Below are positions 15,815 to 25,495 of a stretch of DNA of 27,733 nucleotides, piece after piece. The position numbers were made by a program, and so were the translations under genes. The stretch's first letter is position 1, and every line of letters starts with the position of its first letter. Source of the stretch: Alphaproteobacteria bacterium. GTDB taxonomy: Bacteria > Pseudomonadota > Alphaproteobacteria > Rhizobiales > Aestuariivirgaceae. The stretch is from contig JAJRRZ010000052.1 of the NCBI GenBank assembly GCA_024279045.1, forward strand, positions 1 through 27,733. Direction: 5' to 3'. A model generated the notes under the pieces. That model saw only the letters and a list, made by a program, of their open reading frames with translations, was not told the DNA's origin and searched no databases.

Positions 15815-15838
15815 GCAAACCCTCCAAACAAGAAACTG

Positions 15839-15844
15839 ATTATA
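15839..15844 (-). promoter_or_regulatory. Candidate -10 element for the SCPU gene
   Basis: A perfect TATAAT on the minus strand, 24 nt before the ATG at 15814, in a locally AT-rich gap. No good -35 is present at 16-18 nt (GTGCAT at 17). An alternative pair, TTGCAC with TATTAT at 19 nt, lies further upstream. Confidence 0.4.
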
Positions 15845-15932
15845 CGGCAACAAGCATCTCCATGCACTGCCATGAACCAAGCTGGATAATAGGGCATGAG
15901 GCATACAAACGTGCAATAGCTCTCCCTTGCCA

Positions 15933-18179
15933 TCAATTGAACCGGTTGCATCTCGGAAAGCCCCGCGGCGCCATGCGTCCGGCCCCGGCGCGCTTGCCCA
16001 GCCATTCGGCCAATTCCGTAACGGTGCGCGTGCGCCCGCCGCCATCCAGCCATTGCAGCCCCGTCGCGCGACTGAAGGTAATGACATCGGCCAGCCCGCC
16101 ATCCTTGTAGCGTTGCAGGCGTACCCCCTTGCCACGCGCCATCTCCGGCAGCTCGTCAATCGGAAATACCAGCAGCTTGCGGTTTTCGCCCGCCACCGCC
16201 ACCATGTCGTCTCCCGGCGCAATGCGGCGGCATACCACCAGCTTCGCCGGCGGCTTCACGTTCACCACCTGCTTGCCCTTGCGCGTGGTGGCCACCACAT
16301 CCGCTTCCTTCACGATGAAGCCATTGCCTTCACTGGACGCCACCAGCAGCCGCGCCTTCGCATCATGCACCAGCAGCGCCACGATGTCGTCTTCCGCCGC
16401 CATGTCGATGGACAGCCGCACCGGCTCACCTGCCCCGCGCCCGCCCGGCAGTTTTGCCGCATCCAGCGTGTAGAACCGACCCGAGGAGGATGCCAGCAGC
16501 AGTTTGTCCGTGGTATACGCATGCAGCACGAAGCGCCCCGCATCGCCCTCCTTGTAGCTCAGCCGCTGTTGCGCCGCCTCGTCCAGGTGCCCCTTCAGCG
16601 CGCGGATCCAGCCCTTCGCCGAGCACACCACGGTGATCGGCTCCTTCTCCACCATCACCGCATCCAGGTCGATATCCACCGCCGGCGCTTGTGCCACCTC
16701 CGTGCGCCGCCTGCCCAGCCCGGTCTTCTTCCCCCACCGCTCGCGAATGGAGCGTACCTCCCAGGCAATGCGGCTCCACTGCTTGTCCTCCGAGGCCAGC
16801 AGTTCCTGCAGCTCGTCGCGCTCCTTCGCCAGCTCCTCGTGCTCGCGGCGGATCTCGATCTCCTGCAGCTTGTTCAACGCCCTGAGCCGCATGTTGAGGA
16901 TCGCCTCCGCCTGCACCTCCGTCAGGCCGAAGCGCCCCATGAGCTCCGCCTTCGGATCGTCCTCGAAACGGATGATGCGGATCACCTCGTCGATGTTGAG
17001 ATAGGCGACCAGCAACCCTTCCAGCACCTCCATGCGGTGCGCGATCTTCTCCAGCCGCCAGTAGGTGCGCCGGATCAGCACATCCATGCGGTGCTCCAGC
17101 CAGGCGCGGATCACCTCGCGCAGGTTCATCACCCGCGGCACGCGCCCGCCATCCAGCACGTTCATGTTCAGCGGCACGCGCACTTCCAGCTCGGTCAGGC
17201 GAAACAGCGACTCCATCAGCACCAGCGCATCCACATTGCGGCTCTTCGGCACCAGCACCAGGCGGACATCCTCCGCCGATTCATCGCGCACATCGTCCAG
17301 CAGCGGCAGCTTGCGCGCGGCAATCAGCTCGGCGATCTTCTCCACCAGCTTCGCCTTGGCTACCTGATAGGGGATCTCGGTTACCACCACCTGCCACTGA
17401 CCACGGCCCAGATCCTCCTTCTCCCACTTCGCCCGCAGGCGAAAGCCGCCGCGCCCCGTCTCGTAGGCCTTCAGGATGCTCTCCCGCGGCTCCACCAGCA
17501 CGCCACCGGTGGGCAGGTCGGGCCCGGGGATGAACTCCGCCAGCTTCTCGATGGAGGCGTTGGGATGCTTGATCAGATGCAGCGCGGCGTTGCAGATCTC
17601 TTCCACGTTGTGCGGCGGCACGGAAGTGGCCATGCCCACCGCAATGCCCTGCGCGCCATTGGCCAGCAGATTGGGAAAGGCCGCTGGCAGCACCACCGGC
17701 TCCTCTTCCTCGCCGTTGTAGGTGGGGCGGAAGTCCACCGCGTCCTCTTCCAGCCCCTCCAGCAGCGCCATGGCAATGTCGGTCAGCCGCGCCTCGGTGT
17801 AGCGGTAGGCCGCCGCGCCATCGCCGTCGATGTTGCCGAAGTTGCCCTGCCCCTCGATCAGCGGCCAGCGCACGGCGAAATCCTGCGCCAGCCGCACCAT
17901 GGCGTCATACACTGCCTGATCACCATGCGGGTGATACTTGCCGATGACATCGCCTACCACTCGCGCGCACTTCTTGAACCCGGCGCGCGGATCGAGCCTG
18001 AGCACATGCATGGCATACAACAGCCGCCGGTGCACGGGTTTCAGCCCGTCGCGCACATCCGGCAGCGCACGGTGCATGATGGTGGACAGCGCATAGGCCA
18101 AGTAGCGCTCTTCCAGCGCCTCCTTCAGCGATACGGCCTCGCCACCCGCCAACGAATCATTGCCTGCATGCTCGCTCAT
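15933..18179 (-). CDS. parC: DNA topoisomerase IV subunit A
   Basis: 748-residue type IIA topoisomerase subunit that cuts and rejoins DNA to decatenate daughter chromosomes, working with ParE (topoisomerase IV B, not in this window). Visible features are the start of the breakage domain LSTIMHRALPDVRDGLKPVHRRLLYAM, KYHPHGDQAVYDAMVRLAQDF (81-101), the active-site Tyr127 in YRYTEARLT, QGIAVGMATSVPPHN, and LLDDVRDESAEDVRLVL. The C-terminal domain is a short ParC-type beta-pinwheel (ITVVCSAKGWIRALKGH, GNGFIVKEADVVATTRKGKQVVNV) without a GyrA-box cluster. The position of E. coli Ser80 is Gln88 and that of Glu84 is Asp92. The ribosome-binding site at 18179 is weak. Confidence 0.95.
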   Translation of the reverse strand: MSEHAGNDSLAGGEAVSLKEALEERYLAYALSTIMHRALPDVRDGLKPVHRRLLYAMHVLRLDPRAGFKKCARVVGDVIGKYHPHGDQAVYDAMVRLAQDFAVRWPLIEGQGNFGNIDGDGAAAYRYTEARLTDIAMALLEGLEEDAVDFRPTYNGEEEEPVVLPAAFPNLLANGAQGIAVGMATSVPPHNVEEICNAALHLIKHPNASIEKLAEFIPGPDLPTGGVLVEPRESILKAYETGRGGFRLRAKWEKEDLGRGQWQVVVTEIPYQVAKAKLVEKIAELIAARKLPLLDDVRDESAEDVRLVLVPKSRNVDALVLMESLFRLTELEVRVPLNMNVLDGGRVPRVMNLREVIRAWLEHRMDVLIRRTYWRLEKIAHRMEVLEGLLVAYLNIDEVIRIIRFEDDPKAELMGRFGLTEVQAEAILNMRLRALNKLQEIEIRREHEELAKERDELQELLASEDKQWSRIAWEVRSIRERWGKKTGLGRRRTEVAQAPAVDIDLDAVMVEKEPITVVCSAKGWIRALKGHLDEAAQQRLSYKEGDAGRFVLHAYTTDKLLLASSSGRFYTLDAAKLPGGRGAGEPVRLSIDMAAEDDIVALLVHDAKARLLVASSEGNGFIVKEADVVATTRKGKQVVNVKPPAKLVVCRRIAPGDDMVAVAGENRKLLVFPIDELPEMARGKGVRLQRYKDGGLADVITFSRATGLQWLDGGGRTRTVTELAEWLGKRAGAGRMAPRGFPRCNRFN

Positions 18180-18271
18180 GGGCGGAAACTACCAGATCCC
18201 ACGCGGACGCGGAAATCCATCACCGGCGTTGTCCACCATTCCACCGCCCGCCACATGAGCAAACCACCACA

Positions 18272-18377
18272 TCAGGGCAATCGCAATTGGCATCAGTGGA
18301 CATTGCATGTGTGCGGCAATGTCTCCGTTTCGCGTCATGCCCGTCGCAATTATCCCAGCCAAATGCGATTGCCCTGA
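18272..18377. repeat. 106-nt palindromic element or structured RNA
   Basis: TCAGGGCAATCGCAATTGGC (18272-18291) and GCCAAATGCGATTGCCCTGA (18358-18377) are complementary at 19 of 20 positions. Between them GACATTGC (18299-18306) and GCAATGTC (18316-18323) form a second, perfect 8-bp stem with a 9-nt loop. It lies between the divergent parC and lipoprotein genes. It could be a small mobile palindrome, a regulatory leader of the lipoprotein mRNA or a non-coding RNA; there is no U tract after either end. The rest of 18180-18468 shows no gene. Confidence 0.7.
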
Positions 18378-18468
18378 CCGCCACAGGCGGAGGGATTGAA
18401 TCATCAGGCGCACTTTGCTTCAATGCACAACACATGCTTGCATGACCATTGAGGGGATGGAGGGGAAC

Positions 18469-19095
18469 ATGCACTCATGCAGACAGGTTCTGGCTTTGGG
18501 GGGACTCGCACTGCTGCTCGGCGGCTGCATGACACAGCAGGAAAACAATGCCTTTCAGGGCGCGGTGCTGAACAGCCTGGCGCAAGGTGTCTTGAGCGGC
18601 GCCGGCACCAGCATCGCCCACGGCATCGCCATGGACAGCAAACGGCTGATCAAGACGGGCGCCGCCGCCATGGCCGCCGGCGCGGTGATGCAAGGCGGCG
18701 CCGCCGTCATGCAACAACGCCAGCAACAGCAACAGGCCATGGCCGCCGCCACGTCCACACAACCCGTCCGGCGCGGCGCAGCCACGGCACGCTCCGGCCC
18801 GGGAGGCTATCCCGACACGCCCCAGTGCCGCGCCTTCTGGCGATACACACGCGCCGCATCACATCCGGGCACGGGCCTGGCTGGACAAGGTGAAGCGGCC
18901 TTTGCCCGCATTCTGCAGATGGAACACGAATGCCTTGCTTCCGCCCCCAACCACCCCATGTCTCGCAGCAGGGCGTGTGGAGGCGGCATGTATCTGCACC
19001 GCATATTCCCGGATTCGCGAGGCGTATGTGGCTGGCGTCAGGCCGTGGCGAGCGCCAACGCCCGCACGAACACGGCAAGGTGGTCGTTTTTCTGA
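18469..19095 (+). CDS. Lipoprotein with glycine/alanine-rich membrane-like segment
   Basis: 208-residue protein of unknown function. It opens with a lipoprotein signal, MHSCRQVLALGGLALLLGGC, with lipobox LGGC and Cys20 as the expected lipid-modified residue; Met and Thr after it suggest sorting to the outer membrane. Residues about 40-80 have a Gly/Ala-rich, glycine-zipper-like pattern (AQGVLSGAGTSIAHG, then GAAAMAAGAVMQGGAAVMQ) followed by a poly-Gln run. The C-terminal half has four or more Cys and no domain I recognise. GGAGG 6 nt upstream supports the start at 18469. It stands alone; a long inverted repeat lies 92 nt upstream. Confidence 0.7.
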   Translation: MHSCRQVLALGGLALLLGGCMTQQENNAFQGAVLNSLAQGVLSGAGTSIAHGIAMDSKRLIKTGAAAMAAGAVMQGGAAVMQQRQQQQQAMAAATSTQPVRRGAATARSGPGGYPDTPQCRAFWRYTRAASHPGTGLAGQGEAAFARILQMEHECLASAPNHPMSRSRACGGGMYLHRIFPDSRGVCGWRQAVASANARTNTARWSFF

Positions 19096-19243
19096 AAATG
19101 CCGCCGCATATCGCGGGACTTCATCATGTCCGCCTGTTCATCTGCCATTCAGCTCCCTGCCAAACTGCCGCCCGAAAGGCCTGCGAGACTCCATCAGACA
19201 ACAGGAATCACCATGATTGCCAAATCGGCAGGGAAAGACAGTC

Positions 19244-19453
19244 ATGAACCAGCACCAGACAATCCACACCGGCACTGCACGCGGTGAACCCTACGAGCAG
19301 CTCAGCGTGTTTCTGCCCGCCTCCATCCTGCGCGCCCTGCGCCGGCAGGTGCCCGCCGGCCAGCGCCGCGCCTTCATCGCCCATGCCCTGCGCATGGCTC
19401 TGGCGGAAGATGCCCGCCCCTCCCCCACCGAAACACCGCATTCGCGCCCGTGA
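19244..19453 (+). CDS. Small ribbon-helix-helix-like protein
   Basis: 69-residue protein with the pattern YEQLSVFLPASILRALRRQVPAGQRRAFIAHALRMALAED, which fits a ribbon-helix-helix DNA-binding fold: a strand, a helix, then a turn and second helix. Antitoxins and small repressors have this form, but no toxin follows; guaA, on the other strand, comes next. AGGGA about 10 nt before ATG 19244 supports the start. The tail is Pro/Ser-rich. Role unknown; it may be an orphan regulator. The 148 nt between it and the lipoprotein gene hold nothing I can support. Confidence 0.5.
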   Translation: MNQHQTIHTGTARGEPYEQLSVFLPASILRALRRQVPAGQRRAFIAHALRMALAEDARPSPTETPHSRP

Positions 19454-19489
19454 TGGCGCAGGTTCCATGCCTCTTTATGGGTCCTGAGC

Positions 19490-21046
<1,557 letters not shown>

Positions 21047-21133
21047 GTCCGCCTCCGTATCGTGCGCGCCACCCGAGCCCTGCCGCCCGCCTGGCACGCC
21101 TTGCGCACCGCCTGCCTTGCCGCGTTTGGCTTA

Positions 21134-21294
21134 GGGTCTGGTCTCAATAAATGAGTGCTTTTCATGGGCATTTTGGCAAAATGGCAGCGGTTTTTCGTTC
21201 GCAGGCAATAGTGGAGCTATTGGCAAGAACGAAAAGCCGTCTGACATGAAGCCAAAATGCCCATGGGGAGTGCTCAGGTATTGAGGCCAGACCC
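21134..21294. mobile_element. MITE-like palindromic element flanked by TA
   Basis: About 161 bp that is an imperfect palindrome over its whole length. The ends are GGGTCTGGTCTCAATA on the left and TATTGAGGCCAGACCC on the right (one mismatch). The inner halves share ATGGGCATTTTGGC and TTTTCGTTC and meet at CAATAG...CTATTG (21206-21222). A TA dinucleotide sits at both outer edges (21132-21133 and 21295-21296), as expected for a target duplication made by IS630/Tc1-mariner or IS427-group (IS5 family) transposases. It encodes no protein. The remaining parts of 21047-21458 show no gene. Confidence 0.7.
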
Positions 21295-21458
21295 TAGCGA
21301 AAAACGCCACCATTCCACAAGCCGCCGCGATTGCTTGTCCACGCCCGCTTTTCACCATTCCTTAACCATGCAGACCTAAGGTGGACGAGGGAACAGGCTC
21401 AAGGGGCTGGCCGCACCATTGCGCGCGCCACCCTCCCAGGACAAGCGGGTGTGAAGCC

Positions 21459-21911
21459 ATGAACCGGCGAGAAAAGGTAGCCTACTGGGGCGGAGCGGTG
21501 CTCGTCGCCCTGTTCAGCAGCGCCATTATTGTCAACACGAGCGTCCTGCAGCCAGAAATCGTGCGCGATGGCAGCGGCGTGATCATCTCCGCCCGCCAGC
21601 CCGGCACCCACACCGCGCAGACACCACGCACGCTGCCTCTGGCCGCCACACAGGTACGTGTGCGCGTGGAGAAACCGCACCGCACCGACAGCCAGGTGAA
21701 GCGTACCGCCAGCATCAGCAACGCGCCCGGTGGCAGCGACCTGATCATGCAGGTGCAACGCGAGCTGGCGCGCATGGGTTACGACCCCGGCCCTGTCGAT
21801 GGCCACCTCGGCCCCGCTACGCGCGCCGCCATCCGCAAGTTCCAGAAAGCCAACAACATGCCCCCCACCGGCGAGATCGAACCCGGCGTGATGGCCCTGC
21901 TGCTGCCGTAA
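21459..21911 (+). CDS. Membrane-anchored peptidoglycan-binding protein
   Basis: 150-residue protein with one N-terminal membrane helix (residues 8-26, AYWGGAVLVALFSSAIIVN) acting as signal anchor, then a low-complexity periplasmic linker to about residue 93. A PG_binding_1 domain follows at about 94-148: LIMQVQRELARMGYDPGPVDGHLGPATRAAIRKFQK then TGEIEPGVMALL, with the classic GPVDGxxGPxTRAAIxxFQ signature. It probably holds onto the cell wall; there is no catalytic domain. ATG 21459 is followed by basic residues typical of a cytoplasmic N-terminus. It is followed 31 nt later by the broken HNH gene in the same direction. Confidence 0.82.
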   Translation: MNRREKVAYWGGAVLVALFSSAIIVNTSVLQPEIVRDGSGVIISARQPGTHTAQTPRTLPLAATQVRVRVEKPHRTDSQVKRTASISNAPGGSDLIMQVQRELARMGYDPGPVDGHLGPATRAAIRKFQKANNMPPTGEIEPGVMALLLP

Positions 21912-21942
21912 GCACGATCCGCGGCAGAGGAGGTGCCGACAC

Positions 21943-22736
21943 ATGGCGGCGCGGCGCAACTGGACGAAGGATGAAATACGCCAGGTGCTGGCGCTGTATC
22001 TGCGCACGCCATTCGGCAGGCTGAACAGCAGCAACACGGAAATTGCCGCGTTGGCCAGGCGGCTGGGCCGCACCGCTGGCGCAGTGGCGCTGAAGGCCTG
22101 CAATCTGGCCGCGCTGGACGACTCCCTGCCCCGCAAGGGCATGAGCAACGTCAGCCGGCTGGATCGCGAGGTGTGGGCAGAGTTCCTTGCCGACCCGGAC
22201 ACCCTGCTGCCCATCTACGAGGAGCAGCGCGCCTGGCTGCTGCAACACGCCCGCGCCACCACCCGACATGGCATACCCGGCCTGTCAGAAGACGTGGCGG
22301 ACGACATCCACCCGCCAGCACCACAGGCCACCGAGCGGCTGGTATTGCAACGCCAACGGCTGGGGCAGGACTTCTTCCGCCGCATGATCCTCGCCGCCTG
22401 GAATGGCCGCTGCGGACTCACCGGCATAGAAGACCCCCCCTGCTGAACGCATCACACATCGTCGCCTGGCACGAGGATGCGCAAAACCGCCTCAACCCGC
22501 GCAATGGCATCTGCCTGAACACCCTGCACGACCGCGCCTTCGACCGCCACCTCATTACCTTCGACGAAAACCTGCACATGATCATTGCCGACGACGTACC
22601 CGAACAGGCCCGCCACGCTCTGTCCTGCGGCGTGGAAAAGCACCTGCGCCTGCCCGAACGTTTCGCGCCCGATCCGGCCTTTCTGGAACAGCACCGCCAG
22701 CGCTTCTTCAGCCGCCACCAAACAGGCCCCGCCTGA
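21943..22736 (+). pseudogene. HNH endonuclease, frameshifted in a C7 run
   Basis: Two adjoining frames make one HNH nuclease (PF13391, HNH_2 type). The first, 21943-22446, gives 167 residues: a basic N-terminal part (NWTKDEIRQVLALYL...IAALARRLGRTAGAVALK, resembling a SANT/Myb-like recognition region) and then FFRRMILAAWNGRCGLTGI, the start of the catalytic domain. It stops just after a run of seven C (22434-22440). Adding one base, or slipping back by one, gives DPPLLNASHIVAWHEDAQNRLNPRNGICLNTLHDRAFDRHLITFD up to 22736, with the His-Asn-His residues in place. It could be a decayed gene, a phase-variable one, a slippage-expressed one or a sequencing error. GGAGG upstream supports the start. 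Confidence 0.8.
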
Positions 22737-22761
22737 ACAACAGTCAAAACAGCAAATGCAA

Positions 22762-22788
22762 AGCCGGTCGGGAGCCCCCCGACCGGCT
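22762..22788 (-). terminator. Terminator after rplI
   Basis: AGCCGGTCGGG (22762-22772), 5-nt loop, CCCGACCGGCT (22778-22788): an 11-bp perfect stem. On the minus strand it is followed by TTTGCATTTGCTGTTTT. It lies 23 nt after the rplI stop and also sits just beyond the HNH frame, so it may serve both directions. Confidence 0.75.
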
Positions 22789-22810
22789 CTTCATGTCCAT
22801 GAAGGCCTGA

Positions 22811-23479
22811 TCACGCGTCCTTCCGTTCGGCCTCCTCCGCCTCGCCGGCGTCCGCAGCCTGTCCGCCCTCCGCGCCGTCGTCCGCGCTGCCGGTGGTTTC
22901 GGCATCAGCCTCTTCCCCGGCCTCACCGCTCTCCTCGGCTTCCAGCTCGGCCAGCACCTGCTCCACCACGTCAGGCGCTCCCTCCTGTTCGCCGGTGAGG
23001 ATCTCGCCCTTAGCCTGCAATTCGGCTTCTTCCTCATTGCGCGCAACGTTCAGCGTGATGGTTTCCACCACCTCACCATGCAGCCGCACCTTCACATCCT
23101 GCAACCCGATCAGCTTGATGGGCTTGTCCAGTTGCACTTGGCTGCGGCCGACCTCAATACCAAATTCCTCGTTCAATGCATTGGCAATGTCGCGCGTGGT
23201 AACCGAACCATACAGATGTCCCGTCTCGCCGGCGGCACGGATCATCACCAACATCGCTCCCTTGATCTTCTCCGCCTGCTGCTCGGCCAGCGCGCGCGCC
23301 TCGGCGTTGCGCTTCTCGATCTCCTCGCGCTCGCGCTCGAAGCGCTCCATGTTCGCCGCATTGGCGCGCAGCGCCTTGCCCTGCGGCAGCAGATAGTTGC
23401 GCGCATACCCATCCTTCACGTTTACCACATCGCCCAGGTTGCCCAGTTTCTCGATGCGCTCCAGCAAGATCACCTTCAT
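22811..23479 (-). CDS. rplI: 50S ribosomal protein L9 with long acidic tail
   Basis: 222-residue ribosomal protein that binds 23S rRNA near the L1 stalk and helps keep the reading frame. The N-terminal domain MKVILLERIEKLGNLGDVVNVKDGYARNYLLPQGKAL is followed by the connecting helix (MERFEREREEIEKRNAEARALAEQQ) and the C-terminal domain (GHLYGSVTTRDIANAL, RSQVQLDKPIKLIGLQDVKVRLHGEV). After about residue 150 there is an additional 70-residue stretch, dominated by Glu, Ala and Gly, that E. coli L9 (149 residues) lacks. It is the last gene of the rpsF-rpsR-DUF2232-rplI operon, 67 nt after the membrane-protein gene. Confidence 0.96.
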   Translation of the reverse strand: MKVILLERIEKLGNLGDVVNVKDGYARNYLLPQGKALRANAANMERFEREREEIEKRNAEARALAEQQAEKIKGAMLVMIRAAGETGHLYGSVTTRDIANALNEEFGIEVGRSQVQLDKPIKLIGLQDVKVRLHGEVVETITLNVARNEEEAELQAKGEILTGEQEGAPDVVEQVLAELEAEESGEAGEEADAETTGSADDGAEGGQAADAGEAEEAERKDA

Positions 23480-23546
23480 CGTTTCACTCCTCGTTGATAA
23501 GATTGTCGTAGCGTCTCTTCGATTGTTTGTTCACTCGTTGCGTCGA

Positions 23547-24671
23547 TCATTCCCGCCCACCGCGCAGCATCATCCGCCGCACGCCGAACCCTGCCTCCGC
23601 CAACCCCAGCAACAGCAACGCCGGGGCCACCAGCCCGGTCAGCATCAGCAGCGCCGCATACAGCGCCCCCAGCGCCAGCGGCTGCCAAGATTGCCCCGCC
23701 GTCCATGCATGGATCACCGAAAGCCCCAGAATGGCAAAGGCCGCCATGAAGGCGATGGCGAACACTTCCCCCAGCAGCCCGAACACATCCGGCAGCAGCG
23801 CCGCCAACGACATCCCCGCCAGCCCCAGCAATGCTGTCTGCGGAAAGGAAAGCTGCATGAAATCCGCCGCCGGACGCCGCCCCAGCCCAACCTTGCGCGT
23901 CAGCCAGTCGGACAGCCGAAAGCTCAGGTAAAGCGCCACCAGCCACATTACCACCACCGACAGCGGCGCAATGACCACGAACACGTCCAGAAAGGCCTTC
24001 TTCTGCTCCTCCGTGGCTTGCGCGCCAATGCCGCTGGCCTGCATCGCCTCCTCCGCCAGCTTGCGCAGCGCCGCCTGCACGTCGGCCAGCGATGTCCCCA
24101 GGCTCAGCAGGATAAGCGCCACCCCCGCCGCCGCCAGCCCGGCCATCCACAACAGCAGCCGCCCTTCCGGGTACCACTCGTTGCCCGCCGCATCCACCGG
24201 CTCGCCTTCCGCCGGGCCATCTGGCGTTGCGGGCCGGTGCTGCAACGCCAGATACGACAGCCACGCCACCGGCGCCCCTACCAGCAGCACATGCATCAGC
24301 GCCGCCTTCGCTCCCGTCATGCCGCCCAGCAACGCCAGCGCCACCAGCGCGGCAATGGCCGCGGCCAGCCAGCCGAACGCCAGCCCCGCCATGAACAGCG
24401 GCGCCGGCACCAGGAAGAACACGATCAGGGAAAACACCGACGGCGTCGCCAGCGAGGCCATGAACACCGCGGAGAGCGCCCCAGCGGAAATGGCAATCAT
24501 CAGCCACGGCAGCCCGCCATTGTTGGGCAGGTAGCCGTTGCCGCCACTTCCCCCCTGCCCTTTCGGCATGGACGCGCGCGAGCGCTCCGGCCCGCCCTCC
24601 CCGGGCTGGCCGGATGCACTCATCCAGTGCGATGCAACGGATGCAATATCTGCAGCGGATGCCAATGGCAT
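23547..24671 (-). CDS. DUF2232 multi-pass membrane protein
   Basis: 374-residue inner-membrane protein of the DUF2232 family, commonly encoded between rpsR and rplI in alphaproteobacteria; function unknown. About eight hydrophobic helices are seen, including LPWLMIAISAGALSAVFMA, FSLIVFFLVPAPLFMAGLAFGW, AAIAALVALALLGG, and a C-terminal TGLVAPALLLLGLAEAGFGVRRMML, which matches the family end. The first 35 or so residues are Gly/Ser-rich and poorly conserved, so the start is uncertain: 24671 has GGGGA upstream; 24755, 24623 and 24569 are alternatives. The gap to rpsR is 129 nt. Confidence 0.82.
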   Translation of the reverse strand: MPLASAADIASVASHWMSASGQPGEGGPERSRASMPKGQGGSGGNGYLPNNGGLPWLMIAISAGALSAVFMASLATPSVFSLIVFFLVPAPLFMAGLAFGWLAAAIAALVALALLGGMTGAKAALMHVLLVGAPVAWLSYLALQHRPATPDGPAEGEPVDAAGNEWYPEGRLLLWMAGLAAAGVALILLSLGTSLADVQAALRKLAEEAMQASGIGAQATEEQKKAFLDVFVVIAPLSVVVMWLVALYLSFRLSDWLTRKVGLGRRPAADFMQLSFPQTALLGLAGMSLAALLPDVFGLLGEVFAIAFMAAFAILGLSVIHAWTAGQSWQPLALGALYAALLMLTGLVAPALLLLGLAEAGFGVRRMMLRGGRE

Positions 24672-24800
24672 GCGGCTGTCCCCGATTGCCGGGTTAGAGG
24701 CGGTTTCAACCTGCCGCGCCACGGCTGGCGCACGGCATCTTTCCGCCCCAACCATTTCACCGCGCCCGGCGCCAGCCGGACAGGGTGCGGGTTCACGAAA

Positions 24801-25037
24801 TCATTTCACCACGAAGGGCAGCAGCGCCAGAATGCGCGCACGCTTGATGGCGCGGGCCAGCTCGCGCTGCTTCTTGGCAGAAACGGCGGTGATGCGGCTG
24901 GGCACGATCTTGCCGCGCTCGGAAATGAAGCGCTGCAGCAGCCGCACGTCCTTGTAGTCGATCTTCGGCGCATCCTTGCCGGAAAACGGACAACTCTTGC
25001 GCCGGCGGAAAAACGGTCTGCGAACCGGTGCGTTCAT
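24801..25037 (-). CDS. rpsR: 30S ribosomal protein S18
   Basis: 78-residue ribosomal protein that pairs with S6 on the platform of the 30S subunit. The sequence has the basic N-terminus PVRRPFFRRRKSCPFSG, then DYKDVRLLQRFISERGKIVPSRITAVSAKKQRELARAIKRARILALLPFV, the full family core. The single Cys near residue 16 is as in other S18 proteins. It lies 113 nt after rpsF within the same operon. Confidence 0.98.
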   Translation of the reverse strand: MNAPVRRPFFRRRKSCPFSGKDAPKIDYKDVRLLQRFISERGKIVPSRITAVSAKKQRELARAIKRARILALLPFVVK

Positions 25038-25150
25038 GATGGAAAGCCTCCTGATCCTGATCGGCTTGTCTGTTTGGTGTCAGCATTCAAGCGTGTGGGG
25101 CCCTGTCGTGGGCGCGCCGCTGGAGCCAGCCCGCGCCCGCCCGTGATGGC

Positions 25151-25495
25151 TCAGCGCCGCCGCGGGCCACGCTCACGCTCGCGCATGATGGGTGAATCGT
25201 CCAGATCCAGCTCGTCCACCTTCACGGTGAGGAAGCGGATCACGTCATCGGAGATGCGCTCCACGCGCTCCAGCTCGTCCACCACCTCCGCCGGCGCCTC
25301 CATCTTGAAGCAGACGTAATGCGCCTTGCGGTTCTTGCCGATCTTGTAGGCCAGCGGACGCAGCCCCCACTTTTCCACCTTGGCGACCTTGCCGCCATTG
25401 TTCTCGACGATCTGCTTCATCTCGTCGATGACGGCGTCTGCCTGCGCCGGACCGAGATCCTGGCGCATCAGGAAGACATGTTCGTAATGTCGCAT
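25151..25495 (-). CDS. rpsF: 30S ribosomal protein S6
   Basis: 114-residue ribosomal protein that forms a heterodimer with S18 on 16S rRNA. It matches S6: MRHYEHVFLMRQDLGPAQADAVIDEMKQIV, KVEKWGLRPLAYKIGKNRKAHYVCFKMEAP, then RISDDVIRFLTVKVDEL. The tail is Asp/Arg-rich (DLDDSPIMRERERGPRRR). It is the first gene of the operon with rpsR, the DUF2232 gene and rplI. A GAGGAAAGG lies about 7-9 nt before the start. The upstream leader is long if the promoter at 25787-25815 is used. Confidence 0.97.
   Translation of the reverse strand: MRHYEHVFLMRQDLGPAQADAVIDEMKQIVENNGGKVAKVEKWGLRPLAYKIGKNRKAHYVCFKMEAPAEVVDELERVERISDDVIRFLTVKVDELDLDDSPIMRERERGPRRR

Noticed and set aside
15927..18377. 816-codon plus-strand frame opposite parC
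   Set aside because: Shadow of parC; extremely His/Gln/Arg-rich and motif-free.
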